A DNA stretch of 64,000 bases from NCBI GenBank assembly GCA_013399895.1, contig VXBA01001840.1, forward strand, positions 248,898 to 312,897, written 5' to 3'. Below, in pieces: positions 1-13,900 of this stretch; the stretch's first letter is position 1, and every line of letters starts with the position of its first letter. Position numbers and translations under genes: made by a program. Origin of the DNA: Serilophus lunatus (Eukaryota; Chordata; Aves; Passeriformes; Eurylaimidae). The notes under the pieces were generated by a model. It made no database searches. It was not told where the DNA came from and saw only the letters and a program-made list of their open reading frames with translations.

Positions 1-2729
1 CTTAAAACACAGGTCCCACATTTCTAGCATCTTAAACTGAAAATTCAGCCCTTCTGTTCTTCCTGATTAATTCCAAAAGATAAACTAGTGTAGAGGTTAC
101 TAAGGAGTATGTGCTTCACAAAGATTTTTCAGAAGGCTTCTCAACTATTCCTTAGATTGGAAAGCAGCTAGGATATTTTCCTGGATATTCACAAAACTTT
201 CCTCAGTCTTATACCTTCAAAAGTTTGCACTTCAGATGTATGTCGCATGCTACTTTTTGGAGAAGAAATCACATACTTATTTTGTGCTTGTAAAATGTCC
301 ACCATAATGGAGTTATGACATAATGCCACAGTTCTGATGTGCTTTCACAAATACTAGAAATTCTCTATGCTTACTGTGGCTTTAAAAAGCTTAAAAATTA
401 CCAACAAATATTCCCTTCATGTCAACAAAACACACAAATGCATCCTTATGAACGTAACCTGATTATAAACTGAGTCCCATATATGCAAAATTTTGTATTA
501 CCGCATCATGTCATTTGCCTTTCAAGTAATTCTATCTACAGCTTTAAAAACAAGTTTTTATTATATGTTTTGTATATATTAATTTACAAATAGGCAAATC
601 CCTTAAGATATCACTTTAGCATGTTTAAGTCATTTTTGTTTTCTTTGACACATAGATATAGCAGCTTAAAGCATTTACAGCTATTCCATACCAATACCCA
701 CTTGTTTAAATGTGTCTTCTTAAGAATTGGCCATGCTGTATGCAAAGTATGGAAAACCAATTTGGCAGATATTTTAAAAGTGCAGGAATTTCTTAAATGC
801 TTCTATTTTGTAACAGGATCTATTAGACTACAGTGATTAAACTTCTAAACCTCTCTAGTTACTGATTTTTAAGGAGGCCAGGAGAATGAAAAGGTTTTCA
901 CCCTCAACTACATCATTTCATAAGCTAGAGCAACTCTTATGTTTAAACTGAGGGGAACTTGGAAAAGAAGGAAATAGGAAGATTTATATCTTAGAAACAC
1001 ATTCCTCTTTTTCTGTCTTCTGCATATCAAAGTAAATATACTCCTCTGAGTCCAGTGTTCTAACATAACTTCTTTTTCTCAAGTCAGTAAAATGTCAGGT
1101 CATGAATCTCAGCCATTTTGTTGCTCAGTCTGGTAAAATACATGAGTTCTGCACCTTTCATATTACAGGTCATGATAGGGAGCTGCCTTTTCTTTTGTAT
1201 AATTCAATTTTCTCTTGGATCCAATAGCTATGGACCATAGGAAACAAAATAAATTTAAAAAAAGCAACAACAAAAAAGTAGCATAATTGAGCCATGCCCC
1301 GATTTCACGCCTGCAGGATAGGAAAAATAACAATTCATGTGCACTTACAAGAAAAGCCCTTTGAGCAGAAAGTATCTTGTGAAGCCACTTCTGACTACTA
1401 AAAATATTTTTCTGCAAGGATCCCTGTCACCTTTTGGGAAAGAAAGGAGTGCAGGAACAACAGCATTTGACATCCTATAGCAGGGCATCCCAAGGGCGTC
1501 TGTACATGTAGACTGCCCATGCAATTTTCATAACAGTTCTCCACTCATGAACTGAGTTAAGAAAAAATAGATCCTTTAGAATCATATAAATTAAGCACAT
1601 TATACCTGTAGTCATTCTGGGAAGCCCTACATCTGATTGAGAAGCTCAAGCATGCATATACTAAGCTGCAAATTAAAGCATTTGCATGAATAGGAATGGA
1701 CTGGAATTCAGCAATGAATGCATATAGTTATTACAATACCATACAGGAAAATAGCTTGGTGAGGGACTTGTAGGAGAGAATGTCATTCTTGGGATTTTAT
1801 TTGGGATTTTTTTCCTGTAAGAAATTCATGTTTCTTAGAAAGATTACCACTACCTTTGTTATAGTTGTTTTGACAGGTTTTACATTTTCTTTTAGTCATA
1901 TATGTTCAAAAGTTTACCCTTCAAAAGTTCATATACAATGCCTGTTAACGTGAGATATATGACGGTCATAACAGAAAACTCATTTCTTGAATCCCCATGT
2001 TGCTCCAGTACTACTGTGTAATAGGGAAGTATATGGCATGAGGAAAAGAAAAAGCCAGAGATCCTTCCACAATTTCATTGTTGTCACCGTCTCAAGGTCT
2101 ATTTTATTCCAAAGGAAAAATCTCACTCCCCTATCACTGACATTTAACAACATCCTATTAATAAAATGCACACAGAGAAAACAGCATCATTAGAGTGTAA
2201 CCTTTTCATAAACTGCCCTGATTTAATCTCTTAAAAGTCATCATTTATTAGTCACTAGAAACTTCATCACAAGCATATATTCTAATATGATTTAAGTGCA
2301 ATTTTATACTGCAATTACCTTAACAAACCAGCCACAATTCCTTATTATCACTCCAACTCTCCAACCATGTATGATAGCATTTTTTCTGTAAATTTTTTTA
2401 CTTTAAAGACTTCCAAATGGCTTAAACAAGTTGAGAGGAGGGGTGTCACACACTGCTTATTTTTTTCTAAGGAAAATATTTCTGTCACATACAGGTTAAA
2501 AAAGTAAAGTGTGAATTCACTGACAACTTCAAAAAATAGTCAAAACACATACACCCTGTAAAGAAAGTTGTTTAATTTTAATGAAAGTGATATAGAGCAT
2601 TTTTTAAAGACTTTTTTAGTCCTCCTAGTCTGGGTTTATCATTATCATTCTGATTTTATAAGATCACTCTAACTATACAAACAGCATCCTGCCAAATTAG
2701 TTCTTTTTCCTAAGCTGGATTTTACTTAC
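1..2729 (-). other. RYR2: RYR2 intron 11, 5' part (partial)
   Basis: This is the intron downstream of exon 11 in transcript order. It starts with the donor gtaagt (read on the minus strand) directly below position 2730 and runs off the left edge. I looked for the next expected RYR2 coding exon (MIR-domain residues after LRVA) and did not find it here. The sequence is AT-rich and I recognise no repeat. All open frames in it are short and look like chance. Confidence 0.8.
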
Positions 2730-2804
2730 GCAACTCTTAGAGTCTCTAGTCGCCAAAGGGAGCGAGCATGAATGGACACAGCACCACCTTCATAGTGGAC
2801 AGTT
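2730..2804 (-). CDS. RYR2: RYR2 exon 11 (75 bp)
   Basis: This exon encodes the R/TVHYEGGAVSIHARSLW... segment of ryanodine receptor 2. The first base completes an arginine codon begun in exon 10. The frame then reads 24 whole codons ending in RLETLRV, and the last two bases (GC) begin an alanine codon, so the exon is phase 2 to phase 2. It is flanked on the minus strand by a pyrimidine-rich acceptor ending tttcag and the donor gtaagt. The encoded piece lies in the MIR-type beta-trefoil (domain B) shared with IP3 receptors. Compared with the mammalian sequence as I remember it, isoleucine replaces valine in VSIHA. This is the most 3' coding exon visible; transcription continues off the left edge. 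Confidence 0.95.
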
Positions 2805-4876
2805 CTGAAAACCAAGCAAAGGCACAGACTAAATGCTCAGCAGAATTCATTATAGGTGTTTGTTCATTTAACCACATCTCTCATTTCAAAACTGTCAAAA
2901 CAATTCTTGCATTTGTCAGATTCAAAGGTTATTAGATTCAAAACCAACTCATCGATTAAATCTTCAGAATTAGCTATTCAAATTTTGCTTTGTCTCTTAG
3001 CATCCATTACTGAGACATTCACAATAACAAAGTTTATACAGTCATTGCTTGGACATTTTTCTTAGTAGTTTAAGGACAAAGAATCTAGAGGAAAAAATAA
3101 GTATCAACAGCCTGATAATCACAATAGTTCTAGATTCTAACAAAAAACAAATATCAAATAATTATAAGATTTGTGATCACTGCATACATCTCCCAAGAAA
3201 GGTAGTGTCTTTTCAGAGCTTATGCTATTAAAATAACTGCAGCTTACTATAATGAATTAGAAAGATTTTCTCATTTAAAGCTTTATTGTAACACCTAAAG
3301 TTTTTACAACCACACTGATACAGTTTTCACACATCTTGGATGTTAACAGGTTCCTATATACAATTTTTTTTATTCAGTGACCTCTCTAGTTCCTGCATAT
3401 ACCCAGAAATCTTCTCATAGGTGATGTGGGGTTCTTTTATGTGACTGTCTTTTAATTATTTCATTTCTCTGTTCCTTCAAAGGAGAGCTATGAGTCTTGG
3501 AATGTTCATGTGAGATGAGAAAATGGAAAAGAGATAGAAGGGAAGAAATACTAGCTAAAAACATGTAGTTTGTTTACCAGGGGAAATAAAAAGGATTCAG
3601 GGATTGTCTCTTATTTCCATATGAATGAACAGGTACAGCAGCAATACAAGAAGTCTGAAAAAGTAATAGAACTTTAGGATCAAAAGTCAAAAAGGCAGCA
3701 GCAAACCTCAGCAAAAGCATGGATGACAGCAATCTGGAGGAGGACTAAGAAAGAGCTGGTGACTAGAGGGCTAGGGATCAAGGATCCCTACAGAGAAGTA
3801 AAAGAAGAAGCCTAGACACTGGAGTCAAGGATGAAGCAGCAAGACTGTATTGACTGGAAAGATACGCACTACAATAAACCAAGTTAGCACAAAGGACTAG
3901 AAAAGGGTATTTAGTGCTTGTGTTTTTAGCTAGATGACTGTCTTCATTAGAGAAAAGATGGTAAAGGTGGTTTTGAATAAAAAAATTCTTCAAGGAAGGA
4001 CAAGTCATTTGGCCTTTACCATAACAGCATGCATACTAACCATTGCCCCAGAACAGCTGAATAAATTCATAATCTAGACGATCTCAAAAGTCTTTATGCT
4101 AAGGAATTCGAAGTTCATTTTTAGCTCCTTTCATTCAAATAAATGCAGTAAACTGCTTTTTACTCAAACCAACTTCTTTAGGATGCAACTTATTTCTTTT
4201 TATATATGTCTGACGACAGTTTAGTGCTGGAAAGGAGGGATGATTCATAACATCTTAATCCTTCCTGAAGCCGATGCTGGTAAACCATATCAGGTACTGG
4301 TACTACTAGGTCAAATGCAACATTGCCTTTAATTACACGAAATAACCTACAAAAATCATTACATTGATAGGATAGAAAAAAAAAACAACTGAGTTACAAG
4401 ATGCAAAGAAGATGCACATTACTTGCCAAAAAGTAGAGAAAATATCCACATTACAAAACCTAATTATGAAACTATAAATAACATAAATGCACAAGGAAAG
4501 TACAAATATCAGCAGAAAAAGAGAGGATAACAAGAAGCTACAGTGAGTGTTCACCTTCTTCAAATCTTGGAATACCTTGTATCTTCAGAGCCATACACAT
4601 AAGACTAATTCATAATGGGTTTTTTTTCATTTATTACAAAACACCTTGTCCATATATTCTACATTTATGGATTAAGGATATTAACCATTTTTATTTCAAA
4701 ATGAAATAGCTACAAGTAATTCAGAACCTTTGAGACTTTTCTGTTGATTTTTATTATAAACTTTAGTTAATTAGCTGGTGTAATGAAGTCATTTTCCTTT
4801 CTGACCTATGACTGTAAGTTAATCATTCTTTTTCTGACTATGTTGTTCATCTGTTTAATTCTCCTTAATACAAACT

Positions 4877-5305
4877 AGAGCTGGGCCAGGCCCTGACAGG
4901 AAGCCATATGAGGGGCAGCTGAGGTCAGTTGGTCTGTTCAGCCTGGAGAAGAGAAGACCAAGGGGAAACTTCATTGCAGTGACAACTTCCCTGTAAGGAG
5001 GAGAGGAGGGGCAGGCACTGATCTCTTCTCTGTGGTGAACATTGACAGGACCCAAGGCAATGGCCTGAAGTGTGTCAGGGGAGGTTTAGATTGGGTATTA
5101 GAAAGAGATTCTTCACCCAGAGAGTGGCTAGGCACTGGAAGAAGCTCCCCAGGGAAGTGGTCACAGCACCAATCCTGACAGAGTTCAAGAAACGTTTGGA
5201 CCATATCTTTGGGCACATGGTGTGCGTCTTGGAGATGGTTCGGTGCAGGGCCAGGGCTTGGACTCAATCCTTGTGGGTCCCGGCCAACTCAGCATATTCT
5301 GTGAT
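4877..5305 (+). mobile_element. CR1 LINE fragment, 3' end
   Basis: This is a 5'-truncated CR1 non-LTR retrotransposon in plus orientation, antisense to RYR2. It contains the CR1 ORF2 C-terminal region in decayed form (FRLGIRKRFFTQRVARHWKK near 5085-5150, then LPREVV). It continues through the 3' untranslated tail and stops at an attctgtgat motif typical of the CR1 3' terminus. It carries several frame breaks and is not active. The left boundary is approximate. Confidence 0.88.
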
Positions 5306-5455
5306 TTCTCTCCCAGCGCCCGGGCTGTGCCTGCAGCACCAGGGACAGCGCCATGACTCCGACAGGACCAGCCTCCCGCGAACGGGTCCTGCTCCTCGCG
5401 CTCTCCGCCAGTTTTCCGAGACGGGATACAGAGGCAAAGAGACAGTAAACATCAA
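5306..5455. other. GC-rich patch of unknown origin next to CR1 tail
   Basis: About 150 bases of GC-rich sequence with many CpGs sit between the CR1 3' end and ordinary AT-rich intron. Read on the minus strand, it resembles the GC-rich 5' end of an mRNA: a CpG-rich leader, an ATG at 5354-5352 with G after the start codon, then a short frame starting MALSLVLQAQPGRWE that runs into the CR1 tail and stops. I do not recognise the product. It may be a fragment of a retrocopied mRNA, part of an LTR, or an old insertion unrelated to the CR1. Confidence 0.5.
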
Positions 5456-6767
5456 AAAGAAAGATCGACATTTGAATCTATCATCTACAACTACAATAAT
5501 GAATTAATTACACAGGTTTAAAATAGATTACCATGTATAAATCCCTCTGGAGAATCATTATTGAATTCCTACTCTTATTATTGTTCAGCAAATAGAGGGC
5601 AATAATTTCAGTGAAATTCACTGACTACAAATGGGAATTAAATTAGGATAGGATAAAATAAACTACATTAAATTACAGTGTTTCGATACTGCTGAAGTAG
5701 TATTAGTTGAAGAATCTGTAAATCCTAAATTCCATAGCAAGAAAATAATGGAGTATATCTTGGTAGCTTTGAAATGACTCGGGGTGCCATAAGGAACAAT
5801 AGTGTGCCTGGATTATACACAAATTAATAAATCCAAACAATATGTCAAAGTTCAGCTGAAAGAAATTGTTCCACTCCCTTCAATGACAGGCACAGCTGTT
5901 CTCGTTTTAGTTTGAAAAACCAGTCATTAAAGAGCTCTATGGATTTTTTCAAATTCATTTCTAGAAGCACAACCATCACTAGTCAAGGCTCAAGGTTTGT
6001 TTTGGCCATGGGGAAAAGGTTATTGATTTAAGCAGGGTAAAAACTTTCTGAGTTCACATTTTAGTCATAAATAATCCTCCACACATGCCAGATCCCAGCC
6101 TTCCTAGGGTACAACAGATCTCACTAGTTGATAATGCAATAACAAAGCCTGTTGAAAGAAAATGGCATGGGAAGTGAAAAGGAGCTGGGATTGGCTACCG
6201 ATTTTGACCTTCATCACTTTAAACCCCCATCCATCTCTGAAACTAATATTAAATGTTCAATGTCATTTCCAAAAGCCTTAATGCAATATGTTTCACCCAA
6301 AGAAAATCTCACAGGCAAAAATTACAAAACTGCTCGTGAAATTAGGCTACACTAATACACTCCCTCATGAAGGCCTATTCTGAACGAAAGGTTTGAGAAA
6401 CTGAGACTCTGTTCTGACCCAAATGATACTCCAAAAAGCCAGGAGCACTTTGGTCTCTCTCACAGGTAATTGCTTTCTGGAACAATATATTTCTGAAGAA
6501 TCCAAATTGCAATGCAGCCATCACTTCAAAATATATATTGCAAATCAAAATGCAAATTAGTTGTAGTGGAAACATTCATGGTTCCCTTCTAGACTAGGAA
6601 CTGAATACCAAAGCCCTACTCCTACTCCTCCACAGTATTTAAGTTCTAAAATAATATGAAAGATGGTAGTGTAATAAAAAGCAAGCATCACAACAAAATT
6701 TAAAAAACATATATTTTTGATTACATACTTCTACTGCAATTTGTCATTACCTTTTGGGGGGACTTCT

Positions 6768-6860
6768 AAGAAAAAAAAAATCAAAAAACAACAAGACTAA
6801 ATAGGAATAAAACAAACAAAAACACCAAAACATAAAACACCAAAAGAAATCCCCCCAAAA
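6768..6860. repeat. A-rich low-complexity stretch
   Basis: A run of adenine-rich sequence with scattered AAC and AAAC units, including a 10-base A tract at about 6771-6780. There is no clear repeat unit. It is probably slipped low-complexity DNA. Confidence 0.6.
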
Positions 6861-9800
6861 CAGAAAGGAATTCAAAACTCTAGTCATGCCTGTACTAATA
6901 ACCATCCTACATTTCTACAGGAAAATAAAAATTACACACACAATACAGAAACATCAATAATGCAAAATAATTCCACTTTATTGAACTGTAAACAAAAAAA
7001 AATAGAGAGAGCTGTTTATGGATTCAATTGTGACAAACACTTTTAATTAAAATTTTTTACTTAAGAGTGAAGCAATAGAAAACAATTTCAAACAAGCACT
7101 TCAATATATACCTGCTCTAAGTACCAACATCCACCACAATTAAAATAAATTTATTCACTCATTTGATATTATAAATTCAAAAGTGAAGACTCAATACTAT
7201 AATTACCAAGTGACAGGTTTAAAACAAAGTGTCACAATTTCAACACAAAAATATGTCAAAGGAAAGCAAAGACCATTACACAGTGCCTGTAATACAAAAA
7301 GGGATTTAAATCTTCTGCTGGATAATCATATACAATTCCCTGCACAAAAAAGAAGTATTAAAAATTATTTTCAAATTTCTCCCGTATGAAAATGGAGGAA
7401 AAGAGTGGGAAAGAAAAATATGCAACTCTTTATTTATAGAAAAAAATCACACACAAATCAGGGAAACTCTTGTGGGTCTTCCTCATCACTACTACATGAG
7501 CTTATATCAGCTCATATTACAGGAGCCGGGCCACCAACCACTTGGACAGAGAGTGGAGGAAAAAGAGCCAAGCCAAAAATGGACTCCCCATTACTGCAAT
7601 GCTGCAGAAGTTTGCCCTGTCTTTAAAGACAGATAGAAATCAAAGTTACCACCATAAGAACACCAAGTTTATTATACTATGCCTTCTCTTGACTATCTAT
7701 ATCTGTATTTGAGTAAAAACTACCAGGGTCATGTCCACCCTGCCTGTGGCATTTTAAAAATAATACCTATATAATAACTATTTTCCTCTAGTGTAATATC
7801 AAGTGAACCAATATATTGACACAAACTGGTCTATTTGCACTGCTTCCTACTAGAATGCTTTTTAATTACAAATCAAACTAAGTATAGCAGTTTCGAGGAG
7901 TATCTGCTTGAAACTGCTTCCCAAGCAAAAGTTAAGTTTCTGACTTGAAACTAAAGTCCCTCTTCCACAAACACAATGATTCCACCTTACCTTCTAGTGA
8001 TCACAGTAGCACAATCTAAAGACCACACAGAGGGACACATAAGCTCAACAATTAAGCAAGGAAATACACTACTGCACACTCAGAAAAAAAATGTGAGACA
8101 CAGAAAATAATTTTATAAGCTTTTTATATGCCTATTTCTGCCACTGTACTAGGCCTCTTCCATGCAGATCTGGATGACCTTGCCTCAGAAAAACCTTTGT
8201 TAGGCACTTTGATCATGAAGACTTTATCGGCCCTGCACCTACTTTGTAAGTCTCCACTGTGCTGAGAATATAAACTCTTTTGTATACAAAACTACAAGGA
8301 CCTTGAGAATGTGTGTTTTATCTTGAACTTCTGGTACTCTCTGAAACACTGCTATACTCAAATTTATGTAACTGTATCAATGTTCTAAGAATACAGTAAA
8401 AAAGCAGTTATTTTTGGAAACACACTAGGAGTATCTTTCACATCTAAACTATTTATTTCTTTCCTGGAAAAGATACCAGGTGACATTAAAGAAGAAAACT
8501 GTTATTATAGGACTGACTGATCCTTTATTTATTTGAAAAGGCATAAAGAGGAGGCCTCTGCAGAAAAATAAAAATGAGATAGAGGAGTAAGTGAGTCACA
8601 ACGGAGGTGGAACTCCTCATGTTCCTTTATGCTGCCATTCTGCAGGGCAGAGCTGCTCTTCAGGCATATGCTGGAACAAAACAAACCAAGCACAATCACA
8701 ATAATCTATCATCACACTATTTCAAAAGGCAAAAAAATAACAATATGGAATCGTTATACTCCAAATATATCATACATTACCATGCCTTATGTGCAAAAGT
8801 TATAGAACTTAAAATGTAATGAAAATCAAAATAATTTATTTTACAATTTCCTACGTGCCAAAGTTACATGCATTTTTTAGTACCAGCTATTGAATCCCAC
8901 CATCAAAATAAGGTATATACACATATTAAAAGCTGAAAGTAGCCACAAATTATTTTGAATAGGCAATAATCCTAATTAGAGATACAAGCGTAAAGCTTTT
9001 AAGCAATAACTAAATTTACTAATCATTTAAGAGGAGAAAGTGTGGGACACAGAGTGATTATACCTAACTCCATATAACTAAAAGTAATCATAGATTATAT
9101 TCTAAATTTATAGAAGAACTTCAGAAAAGGAGAATATGAAAAACAACAATCAAACTTACTTTTATTTCAGTTGTTTATTAAAGAAAGATCCTGAACAACA
9201 AGTACATTTCAGAAGGCCAAATCTGTTTTTATGAAGCCCTGAGAAGGAATGTTTTGCAGTATTGCTCTCAGGACATAAAAAAGACAAAGATACATGCAGT
9301 ATTTGTCGTCTGCTAGCTTTTCTACTTTGGGGGCATTAGACGGATATGGGAAAGGCAGAAAGAAATACAGAACACTGCAGACACTGTTGAAAGAAATACA
9401 ATTATCTGATCTGTTTACAGCAGCTTAAGAAATGAACCATGAAACCCCATGTTATGGGACAGAAAGATGCATCATGTAAATGCACAAGCAGATTAAACCA
9501 ATTTTTTTCATGATTTCCAACTTCACAGTCCAATGTTGTATTTTTTATATAATGTTAGTCTTGCTGAAAAGAGACAGATTTTTAGTGTGTTCTTAAGAAC
9601 TGAAGTTCATTACTGAAGTGCTTTATGACCCTAAAAGTCTGCAGTTACACTGCAACTACAATTTTTAAAGGAATTTTGCCAGATTTAGACTGAAGTAAGA
9701 GTAAACACTATCGTATCCTATTTATTTATCATCTTAAATTTTAATCACTTTCAGGTTGAGGACAATAACAACAGTGATAAACTCCAAGCTGTAATGAATC

Positions 9801-10804
9801 TCACATGGTGACTAAAATTAAAACATGAATGTATCCATTTTAAGTATCAGCATTTTGAACTCTCCTCTGTATTCAAAAACTATTCCCTTGTCTAAAAATG
9901 AGAAATATTCAGGAAGGGTGGGTTAGCAGCTATATAAGACAACTCTAAAGATTTTCTTATTAATGTTCAAAAACTTATAGAAGATTTTTGCTATAATTTA
10001 TGTGATCTTCCAGATTCTTGTCCTTATCTTTACAAATAAGAATAAAATAGAATAAAAAATGCATTTCTACTTGCAAACCAAGAAAACTTATTTTGAAATG
10101 AATGAATGAATGGTATTTTCTTTGTGATGGAAATGAAGGTATGCAATATGCTGCATTGAACAAACTAATCTCCAATACCATTCAGCAACATTTAGGCTGA
10201 AGGTAGGAATAATTTACATGACACTGCCCTGCTGAAAAGCAGCTTAGGGCATATTTTGTTCTAGCATATAAAGTGGACTGATTCATCCATGCAACCACTC
10301 CAGTGAGACATGCCACTTACGGTGTCAGTCGTCTCACTATTTGGATTTTTTAATTAACAGTCAGAGACTCATACCAAGTTGTCATCATTTCTCTACTTTC
10401 ATTCTAGGATTCCTCCAGTCAAGAAATAACCATAAATTAAGTCCCAGTCTGCCATGACAGGTATACCCAGATTAGAATCCTTGAAGTGACCTCACATACT
10501 CTGCTCTGAGGAATTTTTTGTGATAAAAAAAAAAAAATCCCAACACATTCACAGTGCTTTTAAATCCATAAAGATGACAATAAATGATAAAAAATCACTG
10601 CTGCTTTTATACCTGGTAAGTGAAATAAGACTTGAAGAACACTGGAAATACAAAAGGCTCATGTCCAAAGTTTGTCTCAACAATATTCATTCTTCTAAGT
10701 AATATATCTCATCACAACATCCTTCAAACATCTGTACTGTCAGTGACACAATATTGATTCAGCAATATTCATCCTTATTACTCTGTTATAAGCTGGAAAC
10801 CTAC

Positions 10805-10901
10805 CTTCTTTGTTCTTCTCCATGTTCACCTGAAGGGACTGTCAAACATTCGTCCATGTGACCATGCAATAACCTCAGAACATCCCCTCCTATCAGGTAT
10901 C
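10805..10901 (-). CDS. RYR2: RYR2 exon 10 (97 bp)
   Basis: This exon encodes the G/YLIGGDVLRLLHGHMDECL... segment of ryanodine receptor 2. The first two bases complete a glycine codon begun in exon 9, 31 codons follow, and the final AG starts an arginine codon finished in exon 11 (phase 1 to 2). The GGDVLRLLHGHMDECLT motif is the start of the first MIR beta-trefoil repeat (domain B) shared by ryanodine and IP3 receptors. By my count it covers about human residues 226-257, which includes the position of the human G230 arrhythmia variant. On the minus strand the acceptor ends ttcaag, with a rather weak pyrimidine tract, and the donor is gtaggt. Confidence 0.96.
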
Positions 10902-13900
10902 CTTGAATAAAGGGAGAAAATCAAGTGCATTTGTCTGAAGGTGGCAACACATAAAACTATAGTTCAAGTTGTAATAAATACTATTGGGTTTATTTCATCG
11001 GTTTGGTTTTTTTCTGTTGGCATTTTGTGTTACTTTAAAAAGAGAGCAAGGAGAAGGGGAAGATATCTCATAACCTGGAGATCCATTTGATCATTACCAA
11101 GTGAGAAAAGCTCCAAGTTAGCAACTAGGAAAGGGTGGATCAGGTTTAAGAGGAGACAAAGACAGGGGATCCTACAGTTACCTCAACTCCGAAAATGAGT
11201 GAGCCAATGGAAACAAGAAAGCAAGTACTCCTTTCTCAGATTACAACAAAGTGGGAAACTTCCATCTTAACTACTCACTTTTCATTTGATTTAAGTTAAA
11301 GATTCCAGTTTATATACTAAAAAAACCCAAAGATTTGTCTATTTTGTTTATTATTTTTAAAACACTTTTTTGGAGTATTTGGAGTTTTCTGTGAGAAAAA
11401 AATTCCTGGGGAGATCCATTCTAAACTCTGCTTGACAGAAGACACACAAATATCCTGATTTATTTGGACTTCAGAGGGAAACTCCTGTACTTCCAATGCC
11501 TCCACTGCACATCCAGGTACAACGCTAAACATTTGGCTTTACAGTGGATAAGTGTGTTCACAAACTATGGCACAGGGCATACACATAGCATCACAATATT
11601 TGAAGTTCCAGGACACTGCAGCCAGAAGCTGAAAATAAGGCCATAATTCTAACAAGTAAAGATGTAAATAAAATAGATATTTTTTCATCTGTCTTTTTGC
11701 ATTAGAGATATGAAATTAAAAAAAAAGATAATTCTATGTTATCCTACAGGTATTGTATTAAAATCTAGCAATTGAAGAATACGGAAACCTAGCAGATTTT
11801 CAACACAATTTAAAGATACTTTTTCAGTCTGACAAGATAAATGTAAACACTTGTTTCCTAAACTCTCTTTCTCCTCTTGCTAAAACTGATTAATAACAAA
11901 TGTTGCATTTGAGTGGGATGTGGTAACATCATTCCTTGGGTTTAGTGTTATAGCAAAATGATTTTTAAAAAAATATTATTGGATTAACATTTTGAAATTA
12001 TGTCAATATTAGAAAGTAATGCTGTGCAGTAAGATAGATTTTCCTGCACAGAGAATTGGTGTTGAAGACCAACTGCTCACACAGTATACATTTCACAGTT
12101 TTTTACTGAAGCTATATGAGATCTTTTTACTGAATATATATTGTAATATTTCAGGATATATTTTTTAAACCTTTAAAATCAATATCAAATTAGTATTTAT
12201 GTGGCCAATTTCAGCACTGAATTTTTAAATTCTTGATTTTGACTCAGAGGGGTAGTTACATATATTAATTTTCACATGGACCTGTGTCAATACAATCTTG
12301 GAGATGTTCTGCCTTGAGTAGCTTTCTATGTTTTGCTTTGTTTTTAAAGCAACCTCCATTCACTTCACAGTACAGAATTATCAGAATTACTTGATCTGAC
12401 TGTTTTGAGTTCAAAAAGAAAGTTTTAAGAACTTCAAAACTTTAAAAACCAGTTTTACAGAAATGCATGTAAAAAGAAATTATATTCTTTATAATTATAT
12501 TCTTTATAATATATATTATATTCTTTAACTACAAATATCCTAATGGATTTTACAGACTAATTATCCATTATTTTCACTGTAAAGTAATTTCATTTAACTT
12601 ATCTATTTTTAATGGGAAGTTCTGATTAAGAGAGTGTAGTGCAGCAATTCCTAAATATATTTTGCTTATTAGTATGTTAAAGCATTTTACATACACTAAC
12701 AAAAATAGGTTTATTTTCTTCTTCCTCCTTTTTAAAGTAATTTTCTCCAATTTGGTTACCATTTTACTAAGACATAGAGAGTAAGGCCTTACACATTAAG
12801 TGTCAGATCCACCCTCCCTTCACAACAGGACTATTTTGACTGTAGGAACATTTGCCAGTTTGCTAGAATAAGGCCTTTGCTCTAATCCTTTCTGATACTA
12901 GCCCGCTGACATTCTCTGGACAACATACTGCTTAACAAAGATAATGTCTATACCTGAGGAAAGCCAATGTGGAAAGGCACAGCAACAAAGAACCAGCAAA
13001 TACACAAAAAGATGCACAGCTACAAAAATCATATTACATCATTTTCACCTTATTTCCTGGGGATATAAGTACACAACATGACACTATATCATTGTGGATT
13101 TCTGCTTCTTACAGAGACATGCAGATCTCACTAGTGAGGTTCACCAGGCAGAGATGTGGCACAACAGAAATCTGGGTCTCAGCTCATACTGGAGTTATTA
13201 ACAAGAATGACACATCAGGGCTGGCAGCAGTGGGAGAACAAGAATTGATTTTATAGGAAAGAGGACAGGAGAAGGTTTTCTCTTCTCCTCAACAGAAAGA
13301 TTTTCTCCATAAAGTTTATGACACTGTCAAGCAATGCACTAGCATTTTTTAATAATGGATTGGTCCTACGTCAGAGTCTGAATGTGCAGAGGGATTCTCC
13401 TATGTAAAAACAAAACAAGTATTTCGAAAGGAGTTGTTGGCAATGCCGTTCCTAAAATTTGAATGAGAAAAGTTGCAAGAACATTCTGCAACTGAGTGGA
13501 TATGCCAGATAAAAGGAGAAATATGTAACATTATGTGAAATTATGTGACATTTCAGTGTCACATATAGTGCCCTTTTAAAAAATCGAATACAAAAATCTC
13601 AGAATATAAGCAAAGACAGGACTTCTAGCTTAAACTTCTTAAGGTTCTATTACAACACCTACTCAAAACAATCAGTCTGTAAGAAACTAGAAATCAGTAG
13701 GCTTTACATTGTGACAGATTTTCAGAAAAAGATGACTGTTTCTTCATTCTCTCTGGAACCAGCATGGCATAAATTCAGGGATACTTGTCCTTTCAATGTC
13801 AGAAGTTTCAATAAAAAACTTACTTCCTAATTCCTAAATAAAATAAACAATTTTTGAAAGATGTTCTCTTTCTGTCTTTCCCTTCCTCTTGTTATTCTTC

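Larger units (their letters stand above)
2805..10804 (-). other. RYR2: RYR2 intron 10 (8.0 kb)
   Basis: This intron lies between exons 10 and 11 and is bounded by the donor gtaggt and an acceptor ending ttttcag. It holds one sense-to-plus CR1 fragment (about 4877-5305), a GC-rich patch of unknown origin (about 5306-5455) and an A-rich low-complexity stretch near 6768-6860. The remainder is AT-rich with no repeat or gene that I can recognise. Confidence 0.85.

Noticed and set aside
1..2729. Search for RYR2 exon 12 downstream of exon 11.
   Set aside because: No sequence encoding the expected AWSGSHIRWGQ-type segment was seen, so it must lie beyond the left edge.
4971..5507. Overlapping open frames of 98 and 145 codons.
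   Set aside because: They belong to the CR1 tail and the adjoining GC-rich patch, not to an independent gene.
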